64,000 nucleotides of DNA, from the NCBI GenBank assembly GCA_965243835.1, contig OZ251578.1, positions 2,790,001 to 2,854,000 on the forward strand, written 5' to 3'. Under the pieces are notes generated by a model. It saw nothing but the letters and a program-made list of their open reading frames with translations. It did not search any database and was not told the origin of the DNA. The DNA is from G965202665 sp965243835. Its GTDB lineage: Bacteria > Actinomycetota > Acidimicrobiia > Spongiisociales > Spongiisociaceae. Numbering within the stretch: the first letter of the stretch is position 1; each line of letters starts with the position of its first letter. Below, in pieces: positions 8,397-16,175 of this stretch. The translations under genes and the position numbers were made by a program.

Positions 8397-9164
8397 ATGT
8401 CAAAACGCACCGACGCTTCCACCGTCCGCGTGTACACCTCCCGGGAGGCATCGCACCTGTCCGGATTAACCCCCCTTCGTCTCGGTCAGTGGGCGAGACG
8501 CGGCTACATACCCTCTTGCTTGGAGGAGGGACGGCGAATGTTCTCCTACCGGGATGTAGCTGAGGCGATAGCGGTCCATAAGTTGCTATTGGCCAAGTTC
8601 AATCCCCAGAAGGTGCGGAGGGCGATCAAGTACCTTCGCGAGGATTTCGGGGAGTGGCCTCTCCAAGACGCCCCTCTCTCCCGCTCCGACAAAGGGGCCT
8701 GTCTGGTGTTGGAAGACGGACCGCTCTGGGATGCCGCCTCCGAAGTGGCCGGAACGGGAGTTATAGAGGCAGCGGTGGGGAACCTGCGTTCCGTGCGAGA
8801 CGATCTGTCCAGGGGCGGCTGGGCCTATGTGGAGTTGGGCGACTTGCAACACATCAGCTTGGACCCGGAGTGCATGTCGGGAACCCCGACGATACGGGGC
8901 ACCCGCATCCAGGCGATGTTCGTCGGAAAAGAAGCCCGTTCCGAAGGGGGACAGCGGATATTGCGCGGCTACAGGCTTAGCGATGAACAGATAAACGATG
9001 CCGCCCGGTGGCGAGATAAAGCCCTGAGTTACGCCCAAGCCGCCTGCTGCGGCCCGGCAACCTTATCGTCTTGGACGAGAATCTCAACCCAGAACTGGGG
9101 GAAGAGTTGGCGAAACGCGGCTACGAAGCCACCTCCGTGCGCGACTTGGGCCTGTTGTCCGTAA
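8397..9164 (+). CDS. MerR-type HTH protein with DUF433 (antitoxin-like)
   Basis: A 255-residue protein. Residues 10-75 form a MerR-like winged helix (YTSREASHLSGLTPLRLGQW, then RRGYIPS and FSYRDVAEAIAV). Residues about 155-205 are a DUF433 domain (SGTPTIRGTRIQAMFV), a fold often found in antitoxins paired with DUF5615/Mut7-C PIN-like proteins. The next gene is exactly such a partner and overlaps by 94 bp in another frame. The last 50 residues, inside the overlap, look unlike DUF433, so the gene may have lost its original stop by a frameshift. ATG 8397 is preferred over the TTG at 8388. Confidence 0.7.
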   Translation: MSKRTDASTVRVYTSREASHLSGLTPLRLGQWARRGYIPSCLEEGRRMFSYRDVAEAIAVHKLLLAKFNPQKVRRAIKYLREDFGEWPLQDAPLSRSDKGACLVLEDGPLWDAASEVAGTGVIEAAVGNLRSVRDDLSRGGWAYVELGDLQHISLDPECMSGTPTIRGTRIQAMFVGKEARSEGGQRILRGYRLSDEQINDAARWRDKALSYAQAACCGPATLSSWTRISTQNWGKSWRNAATKPPPCATWACCP

Positions 9165-9490
9165 AAGACGAGCATCTACTACCCCGGTTGGGAAACTTGT
9201 ACCGGGACCGCCGGTGGACGCTGGCTACTACTGATCTAACAATGCCTAAGCGTCACACGCGAGCTGTGGACGATTCCGGTTGCGCGTTGGCGATACTGGA
9301 AAACGCGGCGGAGGACGGACGAGCGAAGAACGACCGCGTGCACCGGTGGGCGCACTTTCTCTCCTCGCAATCTCCCGGAACTGTGTATCAGTATTTCAGG
9401 GACACCACTCGCGAGGGTCCACCACCCCGACGCCCAAGCTCAAATCCTCACCGCAGGACAGGTCTTCCGAGAAGCCGCATCTACACCTAG
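9071..9490 (+). CDS. DUF5615/Mut7-C type PIN-like protein (toxin-like)
   Basis: A 139-residue protein beginning DENLNPELGEELAKRGYEA, the usual start of DUF5615 PIN-like nucleases (family sequences open with LLDENL plus invariant acidic residues). WTLATTD supplies another conserved acidic position. The frame has no ATG or GTG; TTG 9071 is the only reasonable start, and the residues just before it (IVL) also fit the family, so translation may couple to the upstream gene. The tail after about residue 118 is Pro/Arg-rich and may be a frameshift product. Predicted RNase-like partner of the DUF433 protein. Confidence 0.6.
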   Translation: MDENLNPELGEELAKRGYEATSVRDLGLLSVKDEHLLPRLGNLYRDRRWTLATTDLTMPKRHTRAVDDSGCALAILENAAEDGRAKNDRVHRWAHFLSSQSPGTVYQYFRDTTREGPPPRRPSSNPHRRTGLPRSRIYT

Positions 9491-9729
9491 ACGCCCGGAC
9501 CGCCCGGCGAATAGTTTCCGGCGACCGGGACGGGCTAGCGGACGAACCCGCCCGTATCGCCGCCGGCGCCCGAACGGGCCTACCCGACACCGCTGACCTA
9601 CGGGGTATTCCGTAGCCGCCGCCGGTATCCACTATTCCGAATCCCGCCGCCGGCCGACCGGATTAGGCGGCGGAACGCCCTGTTATAGTCGGCGGTATAG
9701 GAACCGGTTACCGGGATGGAGCGCCCGTC

Positions 9730-9903
9730 ATGACGAATAATCCGTCATCGCCAGATAGCCGACCTGACCGGGAAACCCGCCGGTCGGACCGGGAAATCTA
9801 TGTCCGCATGAGCCGGGATATTATCCGGGCGGTAGAAACCGCCGAGCGGATACTTGCTAACCAGGACGCTATGATCCGTCGGTCCGGGCGAACAGAACGA
9901 TAA
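9730..9903 (+). CDS. Small hypothetical protein, 57 aa
   Basis: A charged, mostly helical 57-residue open frame, with Arg and Asp rich first half and MSRDIIRAVETAERILANQD as a probable helix. GGAG at 9718-9721 is 8 bp before ATG 9730, and the frame stops at TAA 9903. It lies in a 610-bp region between the toxin-like genes and the SDR gene. I do not recognise a family. The flanks (9491-9729 and 9904-10101) hold only short repeats of GATATTCGGG and no other gene I can support. Confidence 0.35.
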   Translation: MTNNPSSPDSRPDRETRRSDREIYVRMSRDIIRAVETAERILANQDAMIRRSGRTER

Positions 9904-10101
9904 CCGATACCTGTCCGATATTCGGGATTTTTCGTTACGATATTCGGGTATTCGGGGAGATTATTAGAGATGCGGCGGAAGGCCCGTCAAGCGATACCGG
10001 GCTATGCGCCGGTTGCGTAGGCAGGTTCGGGGGCGGTGGTGGCAACCCTGACCCGCTCACCGCTCCTAAATCCTCGCTCGCGCCGCGGCGGGTCAGTCCG
10101 T

Positions 10102-10872
10102 TTAGACGGCGTCGGGGCCGAGGCGTTCCCAGAGGCGGGACATTCCTCTTAGCCAGCGGTCGCGGTCGTCCGCTTTGCGGGCTATGTATTCGGCCACTTC
10201 GGGGTGGGGCAGGATGAGGAAAGTCTCCTCCCGGATCCCTTCCACCGCCGCCTCGGCCGCCTGGTCCGGGGTCAGTATCTGCGAGGTGGCGGCGTCCCGG
10301 TTGAACCGGTCCACCAGCGGAGTGTCCACCACCATCGGGCACAGTGCCGACACCCGGATGCCCGACGACCGGTAGGTGATGGCCAACCATTCCGCCAAGG
10401 ACAGGGAGGCGGTTTTGGTGACGGTGTAGGGCAGGCTGGTCAGTGAAGCCAAGAGCCCGGCCGCCGATACGGTTTGCAACAGATAACCGCCCCCGGCGGC
10501 CTCCATCCCCGGAATCACCGCCCGGGCCGCGTACACATGCGCCATCACATGCAAATCCCACAACATCCGCCAGCCCTCATCGTCCACTTCCAAGCCGCCG
10601 TCGATGGAAGTCCCGGCGTTGGAGACGAACAGGTCGACGGGCCCGTATTCGTCCGCCGTCCAATCCACCAAGCCCTGCACCGCGGACGGGTCGGTCACGT
10701 CGCATTCCAAACCGACCGCTCCCAACTCGTCGGCCGCGTCCGCGGTGCGCTCCTCCCCCAAGTCGGCGATCACCACCGTTGCCGCCCCCTCCGCCCGCAG
10801 GCGCCGGGCCAGCCCGTATCCGATCCCGCTGGCCCCGCCGGTCACCACGCACACCCGGTCCTTGATTTCCAT
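10102..10872 (-). CDS. Short-chain dehydrogenase/reductase (SDR)
   Basis: A 256-residue classical SDR, NAD(P)-dependent and cytosolic. Visible: cofactor motif TGGASGIG at residues 11-18, SNAGTS near 88 (NAG motif), the catalytic Ser in LLQTVSAAG near 138, and the YTVTK active-site Tyr-x3-Lys near 152. The ADLGEE segment after beta-2 has an Asp, which favours NAD(H). ATG 10872 directly precedes the beta-strand KDRVCVVTGG. The gene is divergent from the GH1 gene with a 69-bp gap. The substrate is not deducible. Confidence 0.9.
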   Translation of the reverse strand: MEIKDRVCVVTGGASGIGYGLARRLRAEGAATVVIADLGEERTADAADELGAVGLECDVTDPSAVQGLVDWTADEYGPVDLFVSNAGTSIDGGLEVDDEGWRMLWDLHVMAHVYAARAVIPGMEAAGGGYLLQTVSAAGLLASLTSLPYTVTKTASLSLAEWLAITYRSSGIRVSALCPMVVDTPLVDRFNRDAATSQILTPDQAAEAAVEGIREETFLILPHPEVAEYIARKADDRDRWLRGMSRLWERLGPDAV

Positions 10873-10929
10873 AAGCAGAGGGTAGCGGACGGACGCCCGC
10901 CCTCCCCGCCGGTGCGCAAGGGGGCCGGG

Positions 10930-10935
10930 TAGATT
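10930..10935 (+). promoter_or_regulatory. -10 box of the GH1 gene
   Basis: TAGATT ending 6 bp before ATG 10942; leaderless spacing. This favours 10942 over the ATG at 10936, which would start immediately after the box. Confidence 0.4.
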
Positions 10936-10941
10936 ATGGAG

Positions 10942-12324
10942 ATGCCCCCGACCTCCCCCCTCCCGGACGACGGCGGCCCTCCCGCCCCGCCGGAGAGCTG
11001 GCCGGAGGACTTCGTATGGGGGACGGCCACCGCTTCCTTCCAAGTGGAGGGGGCGGTGGACGCCGACGGTCGGGGGGAAAGCATCTGGGACCGCTTCACG
11101 CGCACGCCGGGGGCCATCCTGGGCGGCGATACGGCCGATGTCGCCTGCGACCACTATCACCGCTGGCCGGAAGACATCAAAATAATGCAACGGATGGGGG
11201 TGGGGGGATACCGGTTTTCCATCGCCTGGCCGCGGGTGGTTCCCGGGGGGAGGGGGCGGGTGAACCCGGCCGGGCTGGATTTCTACGATCGGCTGGTGGA
11301 CGGACTGCTGGAGGCGGGAATAACCCCCTACCCCACCTTGTATCACTGGGACCTGCCCGCCTCCCTGGAGGACGAGGGGGGCTGGCCGCACCGCCCCACC
11401 GCCTACGCTTTCGCCGATTACGCGGCGGCGGTCGCCGAGCGGCTGGGAGACCGGGTCAAAGCCTGGTGGACCATCAACGAACCCCGGTGCGTGGCCGAAC
11501 ACGGCTACCGGAACGGACGGCACGCCCCCGGCCGCCGCGAACCGCGGGCCTGGCTGGACGCCGCCCACCATGTGCTGTTGGCCCACGGCTTGGGAACGGC
11601 AGCCGTGAAAGGGGCCTCCCCGGACAGCCGGGTGGGCGCGGTTCTGAATGTGGATGCCCATGTTCCCCGCTCCGGCCATCCGGCCGACCGGGCGGCCGCC
11701 GAGCTGGCCCACGACCTCGGCAACCGGTGGTACCTCGACCCGGTGTTGCTGGGCCGTTACCCGCCCGCCGCCCTGGATCACTACCGGTGGGATCGGAAAA
11801 CGTTGCGGGACGGGGACCTGGAAATTATTGCGACCCCGCTGGATCAGCTGGGAATCAACTACTACTTCCGGGAGGTGGCGGCCGACCCGGAGGTGGAGGA
11901 CCGGGAGCGCCCGCCTCCGCTCATCGATGCCGACCTCCCCCGCACTACGATGGGCTGGGAAATATATCCGGACGGCCTGCGGGACCTGTTGCTCCGCTTC
12001 CACCGGGATTACGACCTGCCCCCGGTGTTCATCACCGAAAATGGGGCCGCCTTCCCGGACCGGGTGGAAGAGGGGGCGGTGCATGACCCGTTGCGGCGGG
12101 ATTTTCTAAAAGCCCATTTCCGGGCCGCCCATCAAGCTTGGCGGGCGGGAGTCCCCCTGCGCGGCTACTTCGCGTGGTCGTTGCTGGACAACTTCGAGTG
12201 GGCGTACGGTTTCTCGCAACGGTTCGGCTTGGTGTGGGTGGACTTCGACACCGGGGAGCGCATCTGGAAGGACAGCGCCCGCTGGTTCGCCTCCTACATC
12301 GCCGGCGGGGGGGAAAGCGGGTGA
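10942..12324 (+). CDS. Family 1 glycoside hydrolase (beta-glucosidase)
   Basis: A 460-residue GH1 enzyme, probably cytosolic (no signal peptide), hydrolysing beta-glucosides. Motifs: substrate-binding FVWGTATASFQVEGA at the N-terminus, acid/base Glu in WWTINEPRC near residue 183, catalytic nucleophile Glu in FITENGAA near 365, and the C-terminal SLLDNFEWAYGFSQRFGL. Length is normal for the family. The downstream Gfo/Idh/MocA gene overlaps it by 4 bp (GTGA), so the two are co-translated, suggesting a small sugar-use operon. ATG 10936 is an alternative start two codons upstream. Confidence 0.92.
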   Translation: MPPTSPLPDDGGPPAPPESWPEDFVWGTATASFQVEGAVDADGRGESIWDRFTRTPGAILGGDTADVACDHYHRWPEDIKIMQRMGVGGYRFSIAWPRVVPGGRGRVNPAGLDFYDRLVDGLLEAGITPYPTLYHWDLPASLEDEGGWPHRPTAYAFADYAAAVAERLGDRVKAWWTINEPRCVAEHGYRNGRHAPGRREPRAWLDAAHHVLLAHGLGTAAVKGASPDSRVGAVLNVDAHVPRSGHPADRAAAELAHDLGNRWYLDPVLLGRYPPAALDHYRWDRKTLRDGDLEIIATPLDQLGINYYFREVAADPEVEDRERPPPLIDADLPRTTMGWEIYPDGLRDLLLRFHRDYDLPPVFITENGAAFPDRVEEGAVHDPLRRDFLKAHFRAAHQAWRAGVPLRGYFAWSLLDNFEWAYGFSQRFGLVWVDFDTGERIWKDSARWFASYIAGGGESG

Positions 12325-13334
12325 CGGTCGGGGCGGCTCTGGTGGGGGCGGGGCGGATGGGGGCCATGCACGCCGGGATTATGCGCGACTCGGAGCTGGT
12401 GGAGCTGACGGCGGTGGTGGATGTGAATCGGGAAGCGGCCGCGGCCGCGGCCCGGGGGGCGAAAGTGTTTTCCCGGGTGGAGGAGGCGTTGGCCTTGCCG
12501 GAAGTGGAGGCTTTGGTGGTGGCCGCCCCCACCCCATGGCACGCCTCCATCGTGGAGGCGGGGCTGGATGCGGGGCGGGCCGTCCTGTGCGAGAAGCCGC
12601 TTTCCTTCCGCCCCTCCGTTTCCGTCCGCTTAGCGGAGCGGGCGGCGGCGGCCGGGACGACGCTGGCGGTGGGGTTTTGGAGGAGGTTTTCCCCGCCGTG
12701 GGCGATGGCCCGCCGCCTGTTGCGCGAGGGGGCGATCGGGGAACCGCTCCTGCTCCGGCTGTCCCAATGGGACGCCCATCCCCCGCCCGTTGCTTTCTGC
12801 GCCCGGGAAGTGAGCGGGGGCTTGCCCGTCGACTGCGGGGTGCACGAGTTTGAACTCATCGAGTTCCTGACCGGGCGGCGGGCGGCGAACGTGCGGGCCC
12901 GCGCCCTCCCCGTCGCGGACCCGGAGGTGGCGGCGGCGGGGGACGTGGACAACTGCCTGATCGAAGTGGAGCTGGAAGGCGGGGCGGCGGCGGTGATCGA
13001 CCTGTCCCGCAACTGCCGCTACGGGGATGACGTGCGCACCGAGATTTTGGGAACGGAAGGGGCCTTGTTCGCGGACGGCTTGCCCGTCGGCCGTCTGCGC
13101 ATCGGCGATCGGAAGGGCCTGCGGGAAGTGGCGGGCGCGCACACGGACGATTTCATGGCGGCGGGAGTACGGGGGCAGTTGGAGACCTTCGCCCGGGCGG
13201 TACGGGGGGAGGCGCAGGAGCTGGCGGACGGGTTCGCCGCCGGACGGGCCGCTGCGGCCGGGCTGGCCGCCTGGCGCTCCATCGACCAGGGGGGGACGGT
13301 AACCCTCCAACCGCCGGATAAAACCGGTCAGTAG
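12321..13334 (+). CDS. Gfo/Idh/MocA family oxidoreductase
   Basis: A 337-residue NAD(P)-dependent sugar or inositol dehydrogenase. The N-terminal Rossmann fold has VGAGRMGAMHAG; the family motif CEKPL (catalytic Lys) lies near residue 94; GGLPVDCGVHEFELIEF is the conserved C-terminal-domain helix with the active-site Asp and His. GTG 12321 is chosen because it overlaps the GH1 stop codon and has a purine-rich ribosome site (GGGGGGAAAG). It is closest by eye to inositol 2-dehydrogenases, but specificity is open. Its 3' end overlaps the convergent 2-hydroxyacid dehydrogenase gene by 7 bp. Confidence 0.87.
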   Translation: MTVGAALVGAGRMGAMHAGIMRDSELVELTAVVDVNREAAAAAARGAKVFSRVEEALALPEVEALVVAAPTPWHASIVEAGLDAGRAVLCEKPLSFRPSVSVRLAERAAAAGTTLAVGFWRRFSPPWAMARRLLREGAIGEPLLLRLSQWDAHPPPVAFCAREVSGGLPVDCGVHEFELIEFLTGRRAANVRARALPVADPEVAAAGDVDNCLIEVELEGGAAAVIDLSRNCRYGDDVRTEILGTEGALFADGLPVGRLRIGDRKGLREVAGAHTDDFMAAGVRGQLETFARAVRGEAQELADGFAAGRAAAAGLAAWRSIDQGGTVTLQPPDKTGQ

Positions 13335-14251
13335 CCCAACCGGGGATCAAACAGCGGGCAGGGGTCTTGGCCGTTTTGGATACGGCGAATGTTGGCCGCC
13401 ACCGGCGGGGCGGAGGTGGCGGGGCGCAACTGGCCCGACATGTGGGGGGTGATATGCACCCGGGGATGGTCCCACAGGGGGGAGTCGTCCGGGAGCGGTT
13501 CGCGGACGGCGACGTCCAGCGCGGCCGCCCGCAACGGCCCGTTCTCCAGGGCCTCCACCAAGTCGGCTTCCACGGTGGTGGCCCCCCGCCCGAGGGAAAT
13601 GTAAACCGACTCCGGCCGGCAGGAGGCGAACCGCTCCCGGTTCATCAAGCCTTCCGTGGCCGGAGTGCGGGGCAGAATGTTGATCACCGCCGCGCAGGCC
13701 CCCAGCATTTCCCGCAACCCGTCCGGGCCGTAATGAAAACGGGCCGCCGCTTCCCCGGCGCGGGCGGTGCGACGCCAAGCATGCACCGGATAGCCCCACC
13801 CGGACAGGGCCTCCCCTATCCGCCGCCCGATGACCCCGTAGCCGAGCAACCCCACCGGAAAGGCGTCGGGCAGGGGGGTAAGGAGCGCCTCCCATGCCCG
13901 GTGCGGCTGGTCGGCCAGATGCACGTCGATGCGCCGCTGGAAATGGATGACCCAGTGCAGGGCGAACAGGACCATCTCCCCGGTCATCGCCTCGTCCTCC
14001 AGCCGCACGATGGGAACATCCGGGTAGCCGTCCCGCAGGAACTGCTCCATTCCCGCCGTTACCGACAGGATGGCCTGCAGATTCGGGTAACGGCGCAGGT
14101 CGGCGGGGTCGTGTTTCCACACCACGGCGAACTGCACCGCCTCCGGATCGGTCACCTCCGGCCACATCTGAATGGGGAGGTCCGGCAACAGTTCGGTCAA
14201 GGCGGCGCGCCACTCCTGCGGATGAAAAGTCGGATTGAGCAGAATGGACAT
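13328..14251 (-). CDS. D-2-hydroxyacid dehydrogenase, GhrA-like (glyoxylate/hydroxypyruvate reductase A)
   Basis: A 307-residue NAD(P)H-dependent 2-hydroxyacid dehydrogenase. Visible: the GLLGYGVIGRRIGEAL nucleotide-binding motif near residue 140, the Arg after the Rossmann strand (AWRRTARAG) that favours NADPH, SLGRGATTVEADLVEALE near 222, the conserved DVAVREPLP, and the active-site His in HITPHMSG. Its size and the C-terminal FDPRLGY (usual GhrA ending F-D...GY) match GhrA. It would reduce glyoxylate or hydroxypyruvate. It stands alone on the minus strand and has no clear ribosome site. Confidence 0.88.
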   Translation of the reverse strand: MSILLNPTFHPQEWRAALTELLPDLPIQMWPEVTDPEAVQFAVVWKHDPADLRRYPNLQAILSVTAGMEQFLRDGYPDVPIVRLEDEAMTGEMVLFALHWVIHFQRRIDVHLADQPHRAWEALLTPLPDAFPVGLLGYGVIGRRIGEALSGWGYPVHAWRRTARAGEAAARFHYGPDGLREMLGACAAVINILPRTPATEGLMNRERFASCRPESVYISLGRGATTVEADLVEALENGPLRAAALDVAVREPLPDDSPLWDHPRVHITPHMSGQLRPATSAPPVAANIRRIQNGQDPCPLFDPRLGY

Positions 14252-14274
14252 TTACCGGCTGACGCTTCGCGCAC

Positions 14275-14595
14275 TCATTTCAATCCTTCAGCCATAACCA
14301 TGTCCAAATCGCCTCTTTTCTTAACTATTATATTCATAAGAAATGGTTCCCAATCATCGTCTCTGGTCCAAATAACAATAATAAGAATTTCTTTCTTAGG
14401 GAGTATCTCGATAACAAGCATATAGCAGTCATAACCTACATATTGTACTGGAATACTGAAACGAATAGCATGGGATTGGTTACCCTTGACTGCGTCCAAC
14501 GCATAGTCAATCGCAGGGCCATATCCCTGCTTTACGAGACTGTCGTATTGCTCTTTACATACTCTACCGGTGGGAATATCCCTTATTTTTAGCAT
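14275..14595 (-). CDS. Hypothetical protein, AT-rich gene, 106 aa
   Basis: A 106-residue soluble protein of unknown family. Features: N-terminal KIRDIPTGRVCKEQYDSL, a strand-rich middle (YDCYMLVIEILPKKEILIIV) and IWTRDDDWEPF. Codons are AT-rich, unlike the 65-70% GC neighbours, indicating recent acquisition. AAGGGG just before ATG 14595 is a ribosome site. The size, isolation and composition fit a small accessory gene such as an immunity protein, but nothing in the sequence proves that. Confidence 0.55.
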   Translation of the reverse strand: MLKIRDIPTGRVCKEQYDSLVKQGYGPAIDYALDAVKGNQSHAIRFSIPVQYVGYDCYMLVIEILPKKEILIIVIWTRDDDWEPFLMNIIVKKRGDLDMVMAEGLK

Positions 14596-14638
14596 ATCCC
14601 CTTTCCCTTCTTCTTGTAATTTGACAACCTGACAACAC

Positions 14639-14644
14639 TATAAT
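14639..14644 (+). promoter_or_regulatory. -10 box (consensus) for the 66-aa gene
   Basis: A perfect TATAAT 38 bp before ATG 14683. The TTGACA at 14621-14626 is only 12 bp upstream; TTGTAA at 14614-14619 gives 19 bp. Neither spacer is ideal. Confidence 0.45.
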
Positions 14645-14682
14645 AGCCTACCTAGCGTGGTAAGCGGTACGAAAGGTCGCCC

Positions 14683-14883
14683 ATGAAGAGTAGAATAGTT
14701 GATGTCGGTTCTCTGCCGATCCGCGTTCGCGAAGAACTGATACGGGAAGCGGAACAGGCCATAGAAGCGGCGGCTCCCGACCTGGCCCGACATAACGAAA
14801 GCCTGCGGCGCCGGCGGTCGCGCGAGCAGGCGGAGGCAACGGCAAATCCCACCGCCGGCGGGGGGCTTTCCCTACCCTGGTAA
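14683..14883 (+). CDS. Hypothetical protein, 66 aa
   Basis: A small charged protein with a probable amphipathic helix (VREELIREAEQAIEAAAPDL) followed by an Arg-rich segment. No family recognised. ATG 14683 follows AAGG by about 7 bp and lies downstream of a consensus -10 box. The next gene has its own -10 box, so this is probably monocistronic. An antitoxin-like role is possible from size and charge but is unsupported. Confidence 0.45.
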   Translation: MKSRIVDVGSLPIRVREELIREAEQAIEAAAPDLARHNESLRRRRSREQAEATANPTAGGGLSLPW

Positions 14884-14906
14884 CCCTCCGTCGGGGGCGG
14901 AGCGGG

Positions 14907-14912
14907 TAGGAT
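14907..14912 (+). promoter_or_regulatory. -10 box of the HhH-GPD gene
   Basis: TAGGAT ending 6 bp before ATG 14919; leaderless arrangement. Confidence 0.4.
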
Positions 14913-14918
14913 GGGGGT

Positions 14919-15485
14919 ATGACCGACCACATGCCGCAGGCTCTGCATTGGACGCAGTCGGAGGGGGCCAACCGGTTGCTGGCTGAAAACCCCCTGGCTT
15001 TGTTGATCGGGATGTTGCTCGATCAGCAGTTCAAGATGGAATGGGCCTTCCGCTCCCCCTTCGTGTTGCAGGAGCGGCTGGGCCGCCCCCTGGAGGCGGC
15101 GCACATCGCCTCCCTTCCCGAAGAGAAACTGGAGGAGATTTTCCGCGGGCCGCCCGCCCTGCACCGTTTCCCCAACTCCATGGCCCGGCGCACCGGGGCC
15201 CTGTGCGCGGCCATCGTCGAGAGCTACGGGGGAGATGCGGCCGCCCTCTGGCGGGAAGCCGCCGACGGGCCGGACTTGTTGCGCCGTCTGAAAGCCCTGC
15301 CCGGATTCGGGGACGCCAAAGCCCGAATTTTCACAGGGGTGGTGGGAAAGCGGTTGCGGGAGGGACCGGACGGATGGGAAACAGCGGCCGCCGACTGGCC
15401 TTCCATCGCCGATGTAGCCGAGTTTGAGCAGATCGAGGAGTTGCGGGAGCACAAAGCCCGGATGAAGGCCGCCGCCGCACGGTGA
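14919..15485 (+). CDS. HhH-GPD type base-excision DNA repair protein
   Basis: A 188-residue protein of the actinobacterial uncharacterised HhH-GPD family. The helix-hairpin-helix element is RLKALPGFGDAKARIF near residue 125, followed by the GPD-like region. LLIGMLLDQQFKMEWAF near residue 28 is the conserved family helix. Members are presumed DNA glycosylases/lyases; no Cys4 iron-sulphur loop is present. It overlaps udk by 4 bp (GTGA), so the two are co-transcribed. Confidence 0.82.
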   Translation: MTDHMPQALHWTQSEGANRLLAENPLALLIGMLLDQQFKMEWAFRSPFVLQERLGRPLEAAHIASLPEEKLEEIFRGPPALHRFPNSMARRTGALCAAIVESYGGDAAALWREAADGPDLLRRLKALPGFGDAKARIFTGVVGKRLREGPDGWETAAADWPSIADVAEFEQIEELREHKARMKAAAAR

Positions 15486-16153
15486 CGGACCCCCAGCTCC
15501 CGCACATTCCCGAAAACCGCCCCTACGTGATCGGGCTGTCGGGAGGCACCGGTTCCGGCAAAACCACCATCGCCGAAACCATTGTGGAACAGGTGGGTCC
15601 GGACCGGGTGGCCCTCATCGCCCACGACGCCTATTATTACCACCGGCCGGACCTGACCTACGAGGAACGAGCGGCAGTCAACTACGATCACCCCGACTCC
15701 CTGGAAACCCCGCTTCTGCTGACCCATCTGTCCGAGTTGGCGGCTGGTAAACCCGTGGCGGGGCCGGTGTACGACTTCACCCGCCATCTGCGCGGTGCTC
15801 AAACCGTCGCCGTCTTCCCCCGTCCGGTGATCCTATTGGAAGGAATCCTGATCTTGGCGGATGCGGACCTGCGCCGGGCGATGGACCTGAAAGTGTTCGT
15901 GGACACCGACCCCGACATCCGGGCGTTGCGCCGGGTGGAACGGGACATACGGGAGAGAGGCCGGACGTTCGAGTCGGTGGTGCGCCAATACCACGCCACG
16001 GTGCGTCCCATGCACCTGCAGTTCGTGGAACCGTCCAAACGATACGCCGACCTGATCATACCCGAAGGATACAATCGGGAAGCGGTGGGAACGCTATTGA
16101 CCATGGTGCGGGAAGCGGCCTATCGCACCGTACCCGGCTCCGACGACGGCTGA
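15482..16153 (+). CDS. udk: Uridine kinase
   Basis: A 223-residue P-loop kinase phosphorylating uridine and cytidine in pyrimidine salvage. Walker A SGGTGSGKTT near residue 21, HDAYYYHRPDLTYEER (nucleoside-binding region), YDHPDSLETPLL, YDFTRH and VILLEGILIL are all uridine-kinase hallmarks. GTG 15482 overlaps the upstream stop codon. Length is normal. Confidence 0.95.
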   Translation: MTDPQLPHIPENRPYVIGLSGGTGSGKTTIAETIVEQVGPDRVALIAHDAYYYHRPDLTYEERAAVNYDHPDSLETPLLLTHLSELAAGKPVAGPVYDFTRHLRGAQTVAVFPRPVILLEGILILADADLRRAMDLKVFVDTDPDIRALRRVERDIRERGRTFESVVRQYHATVRPMHLQFVEPSKRYADLIIPEGYNREAVGTLLTMVREAAYRTVPGSDDG

Positions 16154-16162
16154 CGCCTCCTT

Positions 16163-16168
16163 TATAAT
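16163..16168 (+). promoter_or_regulatory. -10 box of proC
   Basis: A consensus TATAAT ending 7 bp before ATG 16176; leaderless arrangement. No -35 match. Confidence 0.5.
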
Positions 16169-16175
16169 CGCGCTT

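Noticed and set aside
9910..9960. GATATTCGGG direct repeats and a short CCGA/TCGG stem followed by T's, as a possible terminator or protein-binding site
   Set aside because: The stem is only 4 bp and the repeats are two; too weak to call.
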